Shown in pieces: positions 25,299 to 33,669 of a stretch of DNA of 64,000 bases. The DNA lies in the NCBI RefSeq assembly GCF_046097065.1, contig NZ_CP175563.1, forward strand, positions 930,001-994,000. The letters are read 5' to 3'. The notes below the pieces were generated by a model. The model did no database searches and was not told where the DNA came from. It was given only the letters and a program-made list of their open reading frames with translations. Each line of letters opens with the position of its first letter. The stretch's first letter is position 1. The position numbers and the translations under genes are program-made. The stretch comes from Syntrophus buswellii (GTDB lineage Bacteria; Desulfobacterota; Syntrophia; Syntrophales; Syntrophaceae).

Positions 25299-25709
25299 AT
25301 GAAATCAGCCATTCCGGTTTGCGGGCAGGACATTGCACTGGTTTTTGATGATGCGGATTTCCTGCTTCTTATCGAAGATGGGGAAAAGGGATTCCTCAAA
25401 GAGGAGCGGTTGCGCTGTTCTGGAAAAACGATGATCGACAGAGCGAACCAGCTCAAATCTCTTGATGTGGATCTGCTGATCTGCGGGGCTATTTCGTGTC
25501 CTCTGCAGCGAATGATTGAAGCGATGGGGATTGCCATCATTCCCTTTGTACGGGGAGAGGCGATGGAGGTGTTTGATGCCTATTGCGGGAATCGTCTCGA
25601 AGATCGGCGATTCTTTATGCCGGGAAGACGTGTCCTGCCGGACGGGCGCATCTGCCGAGGATCTCAAGGATGGTTTCGAAACCGTCGAGGAAGGAAGGCA
25701 CCGAAATGA
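25299..25709 (+). CDS. NifX/NifB-type dinitrogenase cofactor-like protein (ORP-associated)
   Basis: The 136-residue product has the fold of the dinitrogenase Fe-Mo cofactor biosynthesis domain: an N-terminal strand MKSAIPVCGQDIALVFDDAD, a middle LDVDLLICGAISCPLQRMIEAMGIAIIPFVRG, and a basic C-terminal tail. Here the Cys in CGAISCP is a candidate ligand. It is the first gene of a NifX-NifX-Mrp operon resembling the ORP operons of Desulfovibrio. The stop overlaps the next start (ATGA). Confidence 0.78.
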   Translation: MKSAIPVCGQDIALVFDDADFLLLIEDGEKGFLKEERLRCSGKTMIDRANQLKSLDVDLLICGAISCPLQRMIEAMGIAIIPFVRGEAMEVFDAYCGNRLEDRRFFMPGRRVLPDGRICRGSQGWFRNRRGRKAPK

Positions 25710-26074
25710 ACATAGCGATTACATCTTGCGGCAGGGAGAAGGACAGTCAACCGGATATGAGCTTCGGGCGGGCGAAATGGTTCATCTTTTACGACGAGGA
25801 CACGGGGCGGTTTGAAGCCCGCGAAAATTCGGATAATGTCGAGGCGGCCCATGGTGCGGGAATCCAGGCCGCACAACGAGTGGCGGATTTCGGTGCCGAC
25901 GTGGTGCTGACGGGCAATATCGGGCCCAACGCGTTCCGGACGCTTAAGGCTGCGGGGATAAGGATTTTTCTCTTCGGCAAGGATCGCAAAAGTGTGGCGG
26001 AGGTTCTCCAGGGTTGGAAGGCCGGCGAATTTTCCGAAGCGGCGGGAGCGACGAACAAGGGCCATCGAGCCTGA
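25706..26074 (+). CDS. NifX-like dinitrogenase Fe-Mo cofactor domain protein
   Basis: The 122-residue protein carries the standard family pattern: MNIAITSCGREKDSQPDMSFGRAKWF, then GAGIQAAQRVADFGADVVLTGNIGPNAF and AAGIRIFLF. Single-domain members can bind Mo-Fe-S or Mo-Cu clusters; the ORP protein of sulfate reducers, which holds a Mo-Cu sulfide cluster, is of this type. It is translationally coupled to the upstream gene and followed by an Mrp ATPase. Confidence 0.88.
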   Translation: MNIAITSCGREKDSQPDMSFGRAKWFIFYDEDTGRFEARENSDNVEAAHGAGIQAAQRVADFGADVVLTGNIGPNAFRTLKAAGIRIFLFGKDRKSVAEVLQGWKAGEFSEAAGATNKGHRA

Positions 26075-26259
26075 AGGCAGGCAGGAGAGAACTCCTTAAG
26101 CAGGAACAACCGACCTGCCGTAATCGAATGGAAACGGCCTGTTTCCCATGCATCGTCTTCCGGCAGAGGAATAACATCAGACGGGGCGAACAATTAAGGT
26201 GCTCCCAAAAAATTTCTGTCGAATATACAGCAATCACTAAGGAAAAGGAGAAAGGCGTT

Positions 26260-27132
26260 ATGAGTTCAAAGGATACAGATCATTCCCCGGAGAACGGCGA
26301 GTGTCCAGTGGAGGGGGGACAGCCGGACAGATCGATGGAGAATCTCAGCGATGATGAGAAAGTGAAGAGAAACATGCAGCGCATTGCCCATAAAATCCTG
26401 GTGCTGTCAGGAAAAGGCGGTGTCGGCAAAAGCACCGTCGCCGTCAATCTGGCGATTGCCCTCGCCCTCGAAGGAAAGCGCGTTGGGCTTCTGGATGTGG
26501 ATTTCCATGGCCCAAGCATTCCAACGCTTCTTCACCTGGAGGGGAGGAGGCCGCAGGCAACGGAAACGGGGCTGCTTCCCATTTTGATTCAGGGCGGAAT
26601 GAAGGTGATGTCCCTGGGATTTCTGCTGGCAAAGCCGGAAGATGCCGTCATCTGGCGCGGGCCTCTGAAAATCCATGCCATCAAGCAGCTGCTCGGAGAC
26701 GTTGAATGGGGGGAGCTGGACTATCTCGTCATCGATTTTCCTCCCGGCACGGGAGACGAACCGCTCACCGTGGCCCAGACCATACCGGAGGCGGATGGGG
26801 CGGTGGTCGTGACAACGCCCCAGGATGTATCGACGATCGATGTCAGCAAATCCGTGACGTTCTGCCGGCAGCTGAACATCCCTGTCCTCGGCGTCATCGA
26901 AAACATGAGCGGCCTGATCTGTCCGCACTGCTCGAAGGTGATCGACCTCTTCAAACAGGGAGGCGGTGAGGCAATGGCCAGGCGGATGGAGGTGCCCTTT
27001 CTGGGCAGGGTTCCCCTCGATCCCCAGATCGTGACATCCTCGGATGAGGGAAAGCCCTTCATCTACTACCATCAGAATACCGAGGCCGCGGCAGCGTTCA
27101 AGCGGATCGTCGAACCGCTGCTCGATCTCTGA
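26260..27132 (+). CDS. Mrp/NBP35-type Fe-S ATPase with intact CxxC
   Basis: The 290-residue product has Walker A SGKGGVGKST (50-59), VIDFPPGTGDEP and the cluster-bridging CPHC (221-224) after ENMSGLI. It lacks the N-terminal MIP18 domain and instead has a charged 40-residue extension with Cys15. Its operon position after two NifX-type genes mirrors the ORP-associated Mrp of Desulfovibrio (DVU2109), which combines these two domain types. It may load clusters onto the NifX-like proteins. Confidence 0.92.
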   Translation: MSSKDTDHSPENGECPVEGGQPDRSMENLSDDEKVKRNMQRIAHKILVLSGKGGVGKSTVAVNLAIALALEGKRVGLLDVDFHGPSIPTLLHLEGRRPQATETGLLPILIQGGMKVMSLGFLLAKPEDAVIWRGPLKIHAIKQLLGDVEWGELDYLVIDFPPGTGDEPLTVAQTIPEADGAVVVTTPQDVSTIDVSKSVTFCRQLNIPVLGVIENMSGLICPHCSKVIDLFKQGGGEAMARRMEVPFLGRVPLDPQIVTSSDEGKPFIYYHQNTEAAAAFKRIVEPLLDL

Positions 27133-27190
27133 TGAAGGAAATGAGGGAATTGGATAAAAGGATGAAGCGCGGAACGTCCACGGTGACGCC

Positions 27191-27910
27191 ATGAACATTC
27201 GAGTCGTGGCGACAGGGTCGACCCCCCGGGAGCACAGAGAGAGGCGATGGGGTCTGTCACTCCTCCTCGGGAACTCCGTGCTTCTTGATACCTTCGGCAT
27301 GCCGTCCGTGTTCCGGGAGAACCTCTGCCGCACGGCTGAAGACGTTTCCCGGATCCGGCATGTCGTCCTCTCTCACGAGCATTGGGACCATGTGGACGGT
27401 CTGGTGGCGCTTGCAGAGCAGAATCCAAAGGCCACCGTCTATATCTGCCCCTCCACGGAACGTTCGGTAAAGGCCTGGATCAAGGGGTTGGGAATGCCGG
27501 TGGTGGAAGTGGCCGATTGGCTCGAAATTGAAAAGGGTGTTTTCCTGTCGGGCGAAATCGCCGGAACGTGGAGCGGGAATCCCCTGTGGGAGCAGTTTAT
27601 GGTGATTCAGGAGCCGCCGGGGCTTTCCGTTCTGACGGGATGCGCTCATCCGGGCCTTTCCCCGATCCTTCAGTGCGTGCGGAGACGGTTTCCCGACCCG
27701 GTTACCCTGTTGATGGGCGGTTTTCACCTGCTGAACAGCTCCAGGGAAGAGATATCGGTGGAAATTGCCGCTTTGCGGATGTTCGGCGTTCAGCGGGTCG
27801 CTCCAACGCATTGTACGGGGGAACTTGCTGTCCAGATGCTGCGCGATGCCTTCGGGAACCGCTTTCTCGATGTGGAGGAGGGCGGCCTGATCAATACGCA
27901 ATCGGATTGA
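27191..27910 (+). CDS. MBL-fold metallohydrolase (dihydropterin synthase-like)
   Basis: The 239-residue protein has the metallo-beta-lactamase signature SHEHWDH (HxHxDH), a second His in TGCAHPGL and GGFHLL, and a late THCTGE. This set typifies the COG1237 group, annotated as 7,8-dihydropterin-6-methyl-4-(ribofuranosyl)aminobenzene-5'-phosphate synthase-like. The actual substrate in bacteria is uncertain. It is 58 bases downstream of the Mrp gene and probably in the same transcript. Confidence 0.85.
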   Translation: MNIRVVATGSTPREHRERRWGLSLLLGNSVLLDTFGMPSVFRENLCRTAEDVSRIRHVVLSHEHWDHVDGLVALAEQNPKATVYICPSTERSVKAWIKGLGMPVVEVADWLEIEKGVFLSGEIAGTWSGNPLWEQFMVIQEPPGLSVLTGCAHPGLSPILQCVRRRFPDPVTLLMGGFHLLNSSREEISVEIAALRMFGVQRVAPTHCTGELAVQMLRDAFGNRFLDVEEGGLINTQSD

Positions 27911-28042
27911 AGATGGCCCTGAAACCTGCGGAAGGCGCGGAACATCGGGCAAATAACCCGCCGCTTCCGCCTGTTCCATCAAAAATAAAAACGGTCCGGG
28001 ATTCTCAACTCCGGGCATTACGCATAAGGGAAACGGAATAAC

Positions 28043-28588
28043 ATGTTTTTACCAAATAAAATTTTCTTCACGAAAGGCGTTGGGACTCATCGGGCGGAGC
28101 TGCACTCCTTTGAACTGGCCCTTCGGGATGCGGGAATCGAAAAGTGCAATCTGGTGCAGGTGTCCAGCATCATGCCTCCCGGCTGCCGGGTGATTTCGAG
28201 AACGGAAGGCCTGCGTTTTTTGAAACCCGGCTCAATAACCTACTGCGTCATGAGCCGCTGCGCCAGCAATGAACCCAGAAGGCTGCTGGCGGCCTCTGTC
28301 GGCTGCGCCATCCCGGCGGATAAGACCACTTACGGTTACATCAGCGAACATCACGCCTTCGGGCAGACGGAAAGGCAGGCCGGAGAGTATGCGGAAGATC
28401 TGGCGGCGGCGATGCTGGCGTCCACCCTGGGAATCGATTTTAACATTGAAGAAAGCTGGGATGAAAAAAAGGAGATTTTTAAAATCAGCGGAAAGATTGT
28501 GGGCACCAGAAACGTCACTCAGTCCAGTATCGTAAAAGGCACGGATTACACGACCGTCCTGGCGGCCGCCGTATTCGTGTTTTCCTGA
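28043..28588 (+). CDS. pdaD: Pyruvoyl-dependent arginine decarboxylase
   Basis: The 181-residue proenzyme matches the PvlArgDC family. The autocleavage site is in VQVSSIMPPG, with self-processing between Ser41 and Ser42 expected to give the pyruvoyl group. GCAIPADKTTYGYISEHHAFGQTE matches the substrate-binding core. It converts arginine to agmatine for polyamine synthesis, or for acid resistance in some bacteria. It stands alone, with 130- to 150-base gaps either side and no speB or transporter nearby. Confidence 0.92.
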   Translation: MFLPNKIFFTKGVGTHRAELHSFELALRDAGIEKCNLVQVSSIMPPGCRVISRTEGLRFLKPGSITYCVMSRCASNEPRRLLAASVGCAIPADKTTYGYISEHHAFGQTERQAGEYAEDLAAAMLASTLGIDFNIEESWDEKKEIFKISGKIVGTRNVTQSSIVKGTDYTTVLAAAVFVFS

Positions 28589-28738
28589 AGATTCGCGCAA
28601 GGGGAAGGCGACCGTCCTTGCAGGGAAGCCGTCGAAAAGAAATTATTCCAATTCCAACGTCAGGGTGATATTTAGGAGCTCTTGTCAGGCCCTCGAGGCA
28701 GGGCCGTGATATGGATCCGCACCAACCGGAGAATGGGA

Positions 28739-29443
28739 ATGACGGTCTTCAATCTGCTGATGACGGTGTTGGCGATCACAGGGGTGGCCCTTCTGTGGTT
28801 CGTTCTTCACTATTATCTGAATTCTCTCATGGAGAATCCCGACGGGATTGCGAAGGTGACCGGTTCATGCGGTGACACCATGGAGATCGCCCTGAAGTTC
28901 AACGGACCGAAGGTCGAGGATGTTCATTGCTGGACCGATGGCTGCGCGATCAGCAAGATGTGCGTGGAGACGGTGGGGATGCTTGCCCGCGGCAAGACGT
29001 TTCCGGAGTTGAACACCATCGATACGACGGCCATCCTGGAGCGGGTCGGGAAGCTGCCGGACACGCACATGCACTGCGCTGTTCTGGCCGAGACGACCTT
29101 GAAGAAGGCTCTCTCCGATTACAGGCAGAAGAACCCCGGGGGGAACTTCCGTGGAGGAGAGGGCAGTGGGGCCGGCCCTGCAACGGGTGATCGGGGCATC
29201 CCGGAAGGCGTTTCCAGGACGGTGGGAGCGGGCTATGTGGTCTACCTTTTTCCTTCTGCCAACTACGTCATGAAGGCGGAAAAAATCCTCAAGGGACTCG
29301 GGATAAGCTACAAGATCATTCCCGTTCCCCGCCATCTCAGTTCCGACTGCGGCGTTTGCCTGCGGATCAGCCGGGATCAGCAGGAGCGGGTCGGTGAGGT
29401 CCTGCGGGAAAAGGTTCCCTGGGAGCACCTGGCTGCCCTCTGA
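28739..29443 (+). CDS. Membrane-anchored NifU/IscU-type scaffold fused to DUF3343
   Basis: The 234-residue protein starts with one transmembrane helix (4-24). An IscU/NifU N-terminal scaffold domain has all three cluster cysteines (Cys44 in CGD, Cys69 in GCA, Cys113 in HCA). After a Gly-rich linker comes a DUF3343 domain (about 165-232) with C204-x2-C207. DUF3343 proteins are putative Se/S carriers of the TusA-like kind. The fusion suggests a sulfur or selenium donor tethered to a cluster scaffold. An ATG six bases upstream is also possible. A second scaffold gene follows. Confidence 0.82.
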   Translation: MTVFNLLMTVLAITGVALLWFVLHYYLNSLMENPDGIAKVTGSCGDTMEIALKFNGPKVEDVHCWTDGCAISKMCVETVGMLARGKTFPELNTIDTTAILERVGKLPDTHMHCAVLAETTLKKALSDYRQKNPGGNFRGGEGSGAGPATGDRGIPEGVSRTVGAGYVVYLFPSANYVMKAEKILKGLGISYKIIPVPRHLSSDCGVCLRISRDQQERVGEVLREKVPWEHLAAL

Positions 29444-29609
29444 AAAGAAATAAGGATCCTGAAGGAGGATCTGAAGCCGTGAGCGACGTTTGACGGATCT
29501 GTTTCGAAACGGCAGTTTTTTAAAGGTTGAAAGGGCGTGTCCTGAAAAACCTCGAAGATGTCTTTTGCCGGAGACATCCATCTCTGATGAAAAGGAAATA
29601 GTTGCAGCA

Positions 29610-30269
29610 ATGTGGGAATATACGGATAAGGTCATGGAGCACTTCTGGAAACCCCGCAATGTAGGGGAAATCGCCGATCCAGACGGTGTGGGGGAAGTCG
29701 GTTCCATTGCCTGCGGCGACGTACTGCGCCTGACGTTCAAAGTGGATGAAAACAAAAGGATCACGGAGGCGAAATTCAAAACATTCGGCTGCGCCAGTGC
29801 GATTGCGGCGGCGTCGGCCTTGACGGAGATGCTCAAGGGCTTGACCGTGGAAGAGGCTGAAAAGATCACAAATCAGGACATCGCCGCTTCCCTCGGGGGG
29901 CTGCCTCCGCAGAAGATGCACTGTTCCGTTCTTGGGGAGCAGGTTCTCGAAAAAGCGATTGCCTACTATAGAGGGCAGCCGGGGGAAACCGAAGCAGAAG
30001 AGATTATCTGTGAATGCTTCGGCGTGACGGATCAGGAAATTCTGAAGGCCGTTTCAGAAAATGGTCTGGATGCCCTGGAAGACGTGACGAACTACACGAA
30101 GGCGGGGGGCGGCTGCGGAAGCTGCCATGGGAAGATCCAGAGGATTCTCGGTTGGGTGCGCGCCGAAGCCCGCAAGCCTCGCGGTCAGAAATTGGTGCAG
30201 ATCGGGAAATTTCCGGCTGTTGCAGAAGGCCTGGACGTGAAAGGGGATACATGCCAGGGAGCGGGCTGA
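29610..30269 (+). CDS. nifU: NifU-type Fe-S scaffold with [2Fe-2S] domain
   Basis: The 219-residue protein has a NifU N-terminal scaffold (Cys35 in CGD, Cys61 in GCAS, Cys105 in HCS) followed by the BFD-like [2Fe-2S] domain (Cys134, 136, 169, 172; CECFGVTDQEI and GGGCGSC). The C-terminal Nfu/thioredoxin-like domain of Azotobacter NifU is missing and replaced by a 40-residue tail. No nifS is adjacent. A strong Shine-Dalgarno before a four-codon GTG mini-reading frame lies at about 29,461-29,492, upstream of the true start. Confidence 0.9.
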   Translation: MWEYTDKVMEHFWKPRNVGEIADPDGVGEVGSIACGDVLRLTFKVDENKRITEAKFKTFGCASAIAAASALTEMLKGLTVEEAEKITNQDIAASLGGLPPQKMHCSVLGEQVLEKAIAYYRGQPGETEAEEIICECFGVTDQEILKAVSENGLDALEDVTNYTKAGGGCGSCHGKIQRILGWVRAEARKPRGQKLVQIGKFPAVAEGLDVKGDTCQGAG

Positions 30270-30338
30270 CGGGCGGCTGGGGGGGACCCCTGTCGAGAAG
30301 AGCGGTCCTGCCCGGGATTTGCGGTGTTTCGTGAGGGA

Positions 30339-31316
30339 TCAGGGCTTCGCCGGAGCTGCCGGCCCGAAGATCCGATCCGTCAGCTTCACGTACCAGGCGG
30401 CGGATTGGACCTGGATGATGTAGGCCAGGGCGATGACCAGAGCCGCTTCAGACCCCCGGGGGCCGAAGGCGTTCATGGCGATGGCCAGGGCGATGGAAAG
30501 GTTGCGCATCACGGTGCCGTAGACCAGGGCGATGGCGTCTCCCCTGGGAAGCAGGCTTTTTCCCGTTATCGTGCTCAGGCTGTAATTGAAAAGATAGAGA
30601 AGCAAAAGAGGCACAAAGATGCCGATCAGCTGCTGAGGCTGTTCGGCAACCGCCCGGGCCTTTACAGCGATGGCGATGAATACGATTCCCAGAACGCCGA
30701 TGGTGGACAGGGCCGGAAAGCGGGGCGCCCAGATGTCCTGGAAGCCCTTCTGTCCCACCTTCGCCACCAGGGCCTGCTGGGTGGCAAAGCCCGCGGCCAT
30801 GGGAAGAAAGACGATGAAGGCGATCTGCGTCATGACGGCCGCCGTATCGACGGTGACCTGGGTTCCCAGGAGCCATTGCACGTAAAAGGGCGTGGCCAGC
30901 GATCCGAGGATGAGGCCTATCACCGTCATTTTCACGGCCGCCTCAAGATTGCCCTTGGCAAAGCCTGTCCAGGAAATGGTCATCCCGCTTGTGGGAACCA
31001 GGGAAGCCAGGAGCAGGCCCAGGGCCATGAAGTGGCTTTCGGGGAAGAATATTTTTCCCAAACCGAAGGCGGCGAAGGGAATGACCGCGAAATTGATGAG
31101 CTGGGTTAGGAGCTGGGCTCTGCCGTCGCCCCCCTCCAGCACCTTCTTTATCCTGAGGGTCACCATCATGGGATAGACCATCAGGAAGGTGAAGGGGACG
31201 ATCAGGGACTTGACCCACCCGGCATCGGTGACCAAGCCGTAACAAAATCCGGCCGCCATCAAAAGGAGGATGGCGATGACCAGATTCTTGTTGATGGACG
31301 AAAGAAGAGACCACAT
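30339..31316 (-). CDS. ACR3/BASS-family transporter (arsenite or organic-anion carrier)
   Basis: The 325-residue membrane protein has about ten hydrophobic helices of the bile acid/arsenite symporter fold. The family pattern LASLVPTSGMTISWTGFAKGN matches ACR3-type arsenite efflux proteins, though no ArsR or arsC gene is beside it. The usual ACR3 Cys is not evident, so an organic-anion or other substrate is possible. It is downstream of the receiver-domain gene and convergent with nifU. Confidence 0.75.
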   Translation of the reverse strand: MWSLLSSINKNLVIAILLLMAAGFCYGLVTDAGWVKSLIVPFTFLMVYPMMVTLRIKKVLEGGDGRAQLLTQLINFAVIPFAAFGLGKIFFPESHFMALGLLLASLVPTSGMTISWTGFAKGNLEAAVKMTVIGLILGSLATPFYVQWLLGTQVTVDTAAVMTQIAFIVFLPMAAGFATQQALVAKVGQKGFQDIWAPRFPALSTIGVLGIVFIAIAVKARAVAEQPQQLIGIFVPLLLLYLFNYSLSTITGKSLLPRGDAIALVYGTVMRNLSIALAIAMNAFGPRGSEAALVIALAYIIQVQSAAWYVKLTDRIFGPAAPAKP

Positions 31317-31407
31317 GGCGCGATGTTTTCTCCAGGAGGGGATCCGCTGCGATCATGCCGGGCCATGAGACAGTGGAGCCCCTTGATCAGCGGGTGAGCC
31401 GGATCGC

Positions 31408-31785
31408 CTAATCCAGAATCCCCTTGATGCACTTCAAGGTGCTTATCACTATTTCAGCATCATGTGCCGTTGAATGTTCCGGCAACTGGGACATGATTCC
31501 CAGTCCCTCGGTGGCCTCATGGAATTCCTCCGGCGACAGAGAGCTCACGACCGCACAATTGATCATGGGGTTGACGTTCACAAGTCTCCGTGACAGTTCA
31601 ATGCCCGTCATGTCCCCCAGGTTTTCGTCGGCCACGACGAGATCCGCCGTGCGGCCTGAAAGCAGCGTCAAGGCCTCTTCTCCCGATGAAGCCGTCTCCA
31701 GTTCAACCTCTTTGTATCCGCCCAGGGCGGATGACAGGCTGCTCAACGAATCGGCATCCCGCCTCACCAACAATATTTTCAGCAT
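31408..31785 (-). CDS. Stand-alone receiver-domain protein (degenerate)
   Basis: The 125-residue protein is a CheY-like receiver with no output domain. The phospho-acceptor Asp appears present in VVADENLGDMTG. The conserved Lys in the KP motif is replaced (SQLPEHSTA), so phosphorylation switching may be altered. AGGGGGATGTC precedes the ATG. A terminator separates it from the NifX-like gene upstream. Confidence 0.75.
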   Translation of the reverse strand: MLKILLVRRDADSLSSLSSALGGYKEVELETASSGEEALTLLSGRTADLVVADENLGDMTGIELSRRLVNVNPMINCAVVSSLSPEEFHEATEGLGIMSQLPEHSTAHDAEIVISTLKCIKGILD

Positions 31786-31821
31786 GACATCCCCCTGAAT
31801 CGTCATCCGCGAGCCGCAGCT

Positions 31822-31881
31822 AAAAAAGGACAGGGATTGCCGGCGGTTTGCTGATCCTGCCCCTCGCCGTCGGCCCTGTCC
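31822..31881 (-). terminator. Intrinsic terminator of the MinD/NifX operon
   Basis: On the minus strand GGACAGGG pairs with CCCTGTCC around an inner stem (GCCGACGGCG with CGCCGGC), followed by six T residues. It lies 27 bases after the stop of the last NifX-like gene and so closes the ORP-like operon before the receiver gene. Confidence 0.75.
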
Positions 31882-31907
31882 CGCTTTTATGGCTTTTCGT
31901 TATTGAG

Positions 31908-32267
31908 TTACCAGTTACCTTCCACATTCTCCTTGTCTGCAAAAGTCAGCTTTCCGTCCAGAAACGCCTGAACGGCTTCTCTTACCGTGCCGGAGGCGTC
32001 ATTCGCAACCTTTACGCCGGCGGCATTGAGGGTTTTGAAGGCGTTGGGTCCGCAGAAGCCGGTGAGCAGGACTGCCGCGCCCTTGTTGTGGACGTCGGCC
32101 GCAGCCTGGATGCCCGCCCCTTTAAGAGAATTCACATTCTCCCTGTTGTCCAGAACCTCGAACGCCATGGTTTCCGAATCCACGATAAGGATATAGGCCG
32201 CCCTGCCGAAGCGGGGATCGACCTGGGAATCAAGTTCCCTGCCCTGAGATGTGACGGCAATTTTCAT
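31908..32267 (-). CDS. NifX-like dinitrogenase Fe-Mo cofactor domain protein
   Basis: The 119-residue single-domain protein has the full pattern (MKIAVTSQGRELDSQVDPRFGRAAY, GAGIQAAADVHNKGAAVLLTGFCGPNAF, GTVREAVQAF). Members of this group are close to the metal-binding ORP protein. AGGAGACCCGTA precedes the ATG. It is the last gene before the terminator in an operon with two MinD-ferredoxin ATPases and another NifX-like protein. Confidence 0.9.
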   Translation of the reverse strand: MKIAVTSQGRELDSQVDPRFGRAAYILIVDSETMAFEVLDNRENVNSLKGAGIQAAADVHNKGAAVLLTGFCGPNAFKTLNAAGVKVANDASGTVREAVQAFLDGKLTFADKENVEGNW

Positions 32268-32284
32268 TACGGGTCTCCTCCCTC

Positions 32285-32668
32285 CTATCTTCCGCCACCA
32301 CCGCCGCAGACCTGGTCATCCTCGATCATGGGCAGTTTCCCTGCGATGAGGTCTTCAACAACGGGCCTGATTTCAGGCCGCGTCACATCATAGTACACAT
32401 TGATGCCGACCTGGCGGAAACCCATCAGGGGCCTCAACCCGATCCCGCCGACGACCAGCGCATTCACATTGTGCTGTGCCAGCAGGTTAACAGGCACCAT
32501 GCACCCCCCCTGGACGTGGCTCTGATTTGCAATCGTGCTTACGTTTTCGATTTCGCCGCCTTTAACGTCCACCAGGGTAAAGACGTCGCAATGGCCGAAA
32601 TGGCCTGATCTGTGGCCATCGAGGCCGCCGGTTTCCATTGACGGAATAGCGATTCTTCCATCCTTCAT
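32285..32668 (-). CDS. NifX/NifB-type protein with Gly-rich tail
   Basis: The 127-residue protein shows the dinitrogenase cofactor fold (IAIPSMETGGLDGHRSGHFGHCDVF, NVNALVVGGIGLRPLMGF). The His-rich N-terminus (GHRSGHFGHCD) and Cys in GGCMVP are candidate ligands. The tail ends CGGGGGR, a feature common in this subfamily. AAGGAGG lies 9 bases before the ATG. Confidence 0.88.
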   Translation of the reverse strand: MKDGRIAIPSMETGGLDGHRSGHFGHCDVFTLVDVKGGEIENVSTIANQSHVQGGCMVPVNLLAQHNVNALVVGGIGLRPLMGFRQVGINVYYDVTRPEIRPVVEDLIAGKLPMIEDDQVCGGGGGR

Positions 32669-32793
32669 TTTTCATATCCTCCTTAAATTACGATCTAATC
32701 GTTTTTATCTTCTCTTCTTCGGACACCTGGCAATGGCAGGATTTCCAATTCCCGGCCGTGGCCTGGAAGGGCGCCCTCTTGAAAACTGCCCGG

Positions 32794-33669
32794 TCAGGCC
32801 TGGTTGATCTGCAGCCTTTCCGCAATCCTTTCCCAGATTCGACTGACCCTGAGCGCGGCCTCGGACCGGGGATCATACTCAAGCAGGGTTTGACCTTGAA
32901 CCATGGCCTTCGTGAAGACCGGGTCAAAGGGGACCCCCGGAAGGACTTCAATGCCCTTTCCCCTTGCCATGTCCTCTATGGCCCCGGTTTCATCCGGGTT
33001 CAGGTCGGATTTGTTGACGCAGACCATGGCCGGGATTCTGAACTGCCCAGCCAGCTCGGCAACCCTCATCATATCGTGCTTTCCCGATAAGGTGGGCTCC
33101 ACCACAATGAGCACGGCGCTGGCCGTTCCGATGGATGCAATGACGGGACACCCTATCCCGGGCGGTCCGTCTGTCAAGATCAGATCCAGTTTCTGCTCTT
33201 CAGCCAGCTTTGCCGCCTGCTGCCTCACGACGGTCACCAGCCTTCCTGAGTTCTCCTCCGCAATTCCCAGCCTGGCGTGGACCATGGGGCCAAAACGTGT
33301 CCGGGAAATAAACCATTCACCGCATGTGCTCAACGGGAAGTCGATGGCCTCTTCCGGGCAGAAATACACGCAAACTCCACAGCCTTCGCAGTCTAGGTGC
33401 GAGACAATAAAATCCTCATCAATGGCGCTCCAGCGGCATAGATCGCGGCAGAGGCCGCATCTCAGGCATTTCTCCGGATTGATGATCGCTTTATGGCCGC
33501 CCTGAAAATCATGCCGTTCGATGATTTCCGGCGCCATGAGCAGGTGTAGATCCGCAGCGTCCACATCGGCATCACAGAGGACCATGCCCTTCGCGAGCGA
33601 TGCGAAAGCCGCGGTGAGGCTTGTCTTTCCCGTTCCCCCTTTTCCGCTTATAACAACCAGTTCTTTCAT
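32794..33669 (-). CDS. MinD-superfamily ATPase with inserted 2x[4Fe-4S] ferredoxin domain (second copy)
   Basis: This 291-residue P-loop ATPase has SGKGGTGKTS (8-17). An inserted bacterial ferredoxin domain has eight ligands (Cys68, 71, 74, 78 and Cys94, 97, 100, 104), and TDGPPGIGCPV is the Walker B region. In Desulfovibrio the ORP locus encodes two proteins of this kind (DVU2103 and DVU2104) that associate with the ORP complex. Its start overlaps the stop of its paralogue (ATGA). It probably couples ATP hydrolysis to cluster or electron transfer. Confidence 0.92.
   Translation of the reverse strand: MKELVVISGKGGTGKTSLTAAFASLAKGMVLCDADVDAADLHLLMAPEIIERHDFQGGHKAIINPEKCLRCGLCRDLCRWSAIDEDFIVSHLDCEGCGVCVYFCPEEAIDFPLSTCGEWFISRTRFGPMVHARLGIAEENSGRLVTVVRQQAAKLAEEQKLDLILTDGPPGIGCPVIASIGTASAVLIVVEPTLSGKHDMMRVAELAGQFRIPAMVCVNKSDLNPDETGAIEDMARGKGIEVLPGVPFDPVFTKAMVQGQTLLEYDPRSEAALRVSRIWERIAERLQINQA

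Noticed and set aside
29461..29492. Strong Shine-Dalgarno followed by GTG as the nifU start
   Set aside because: That frame ends after four codons; the domain-consistent start is the ATG at 29,610.
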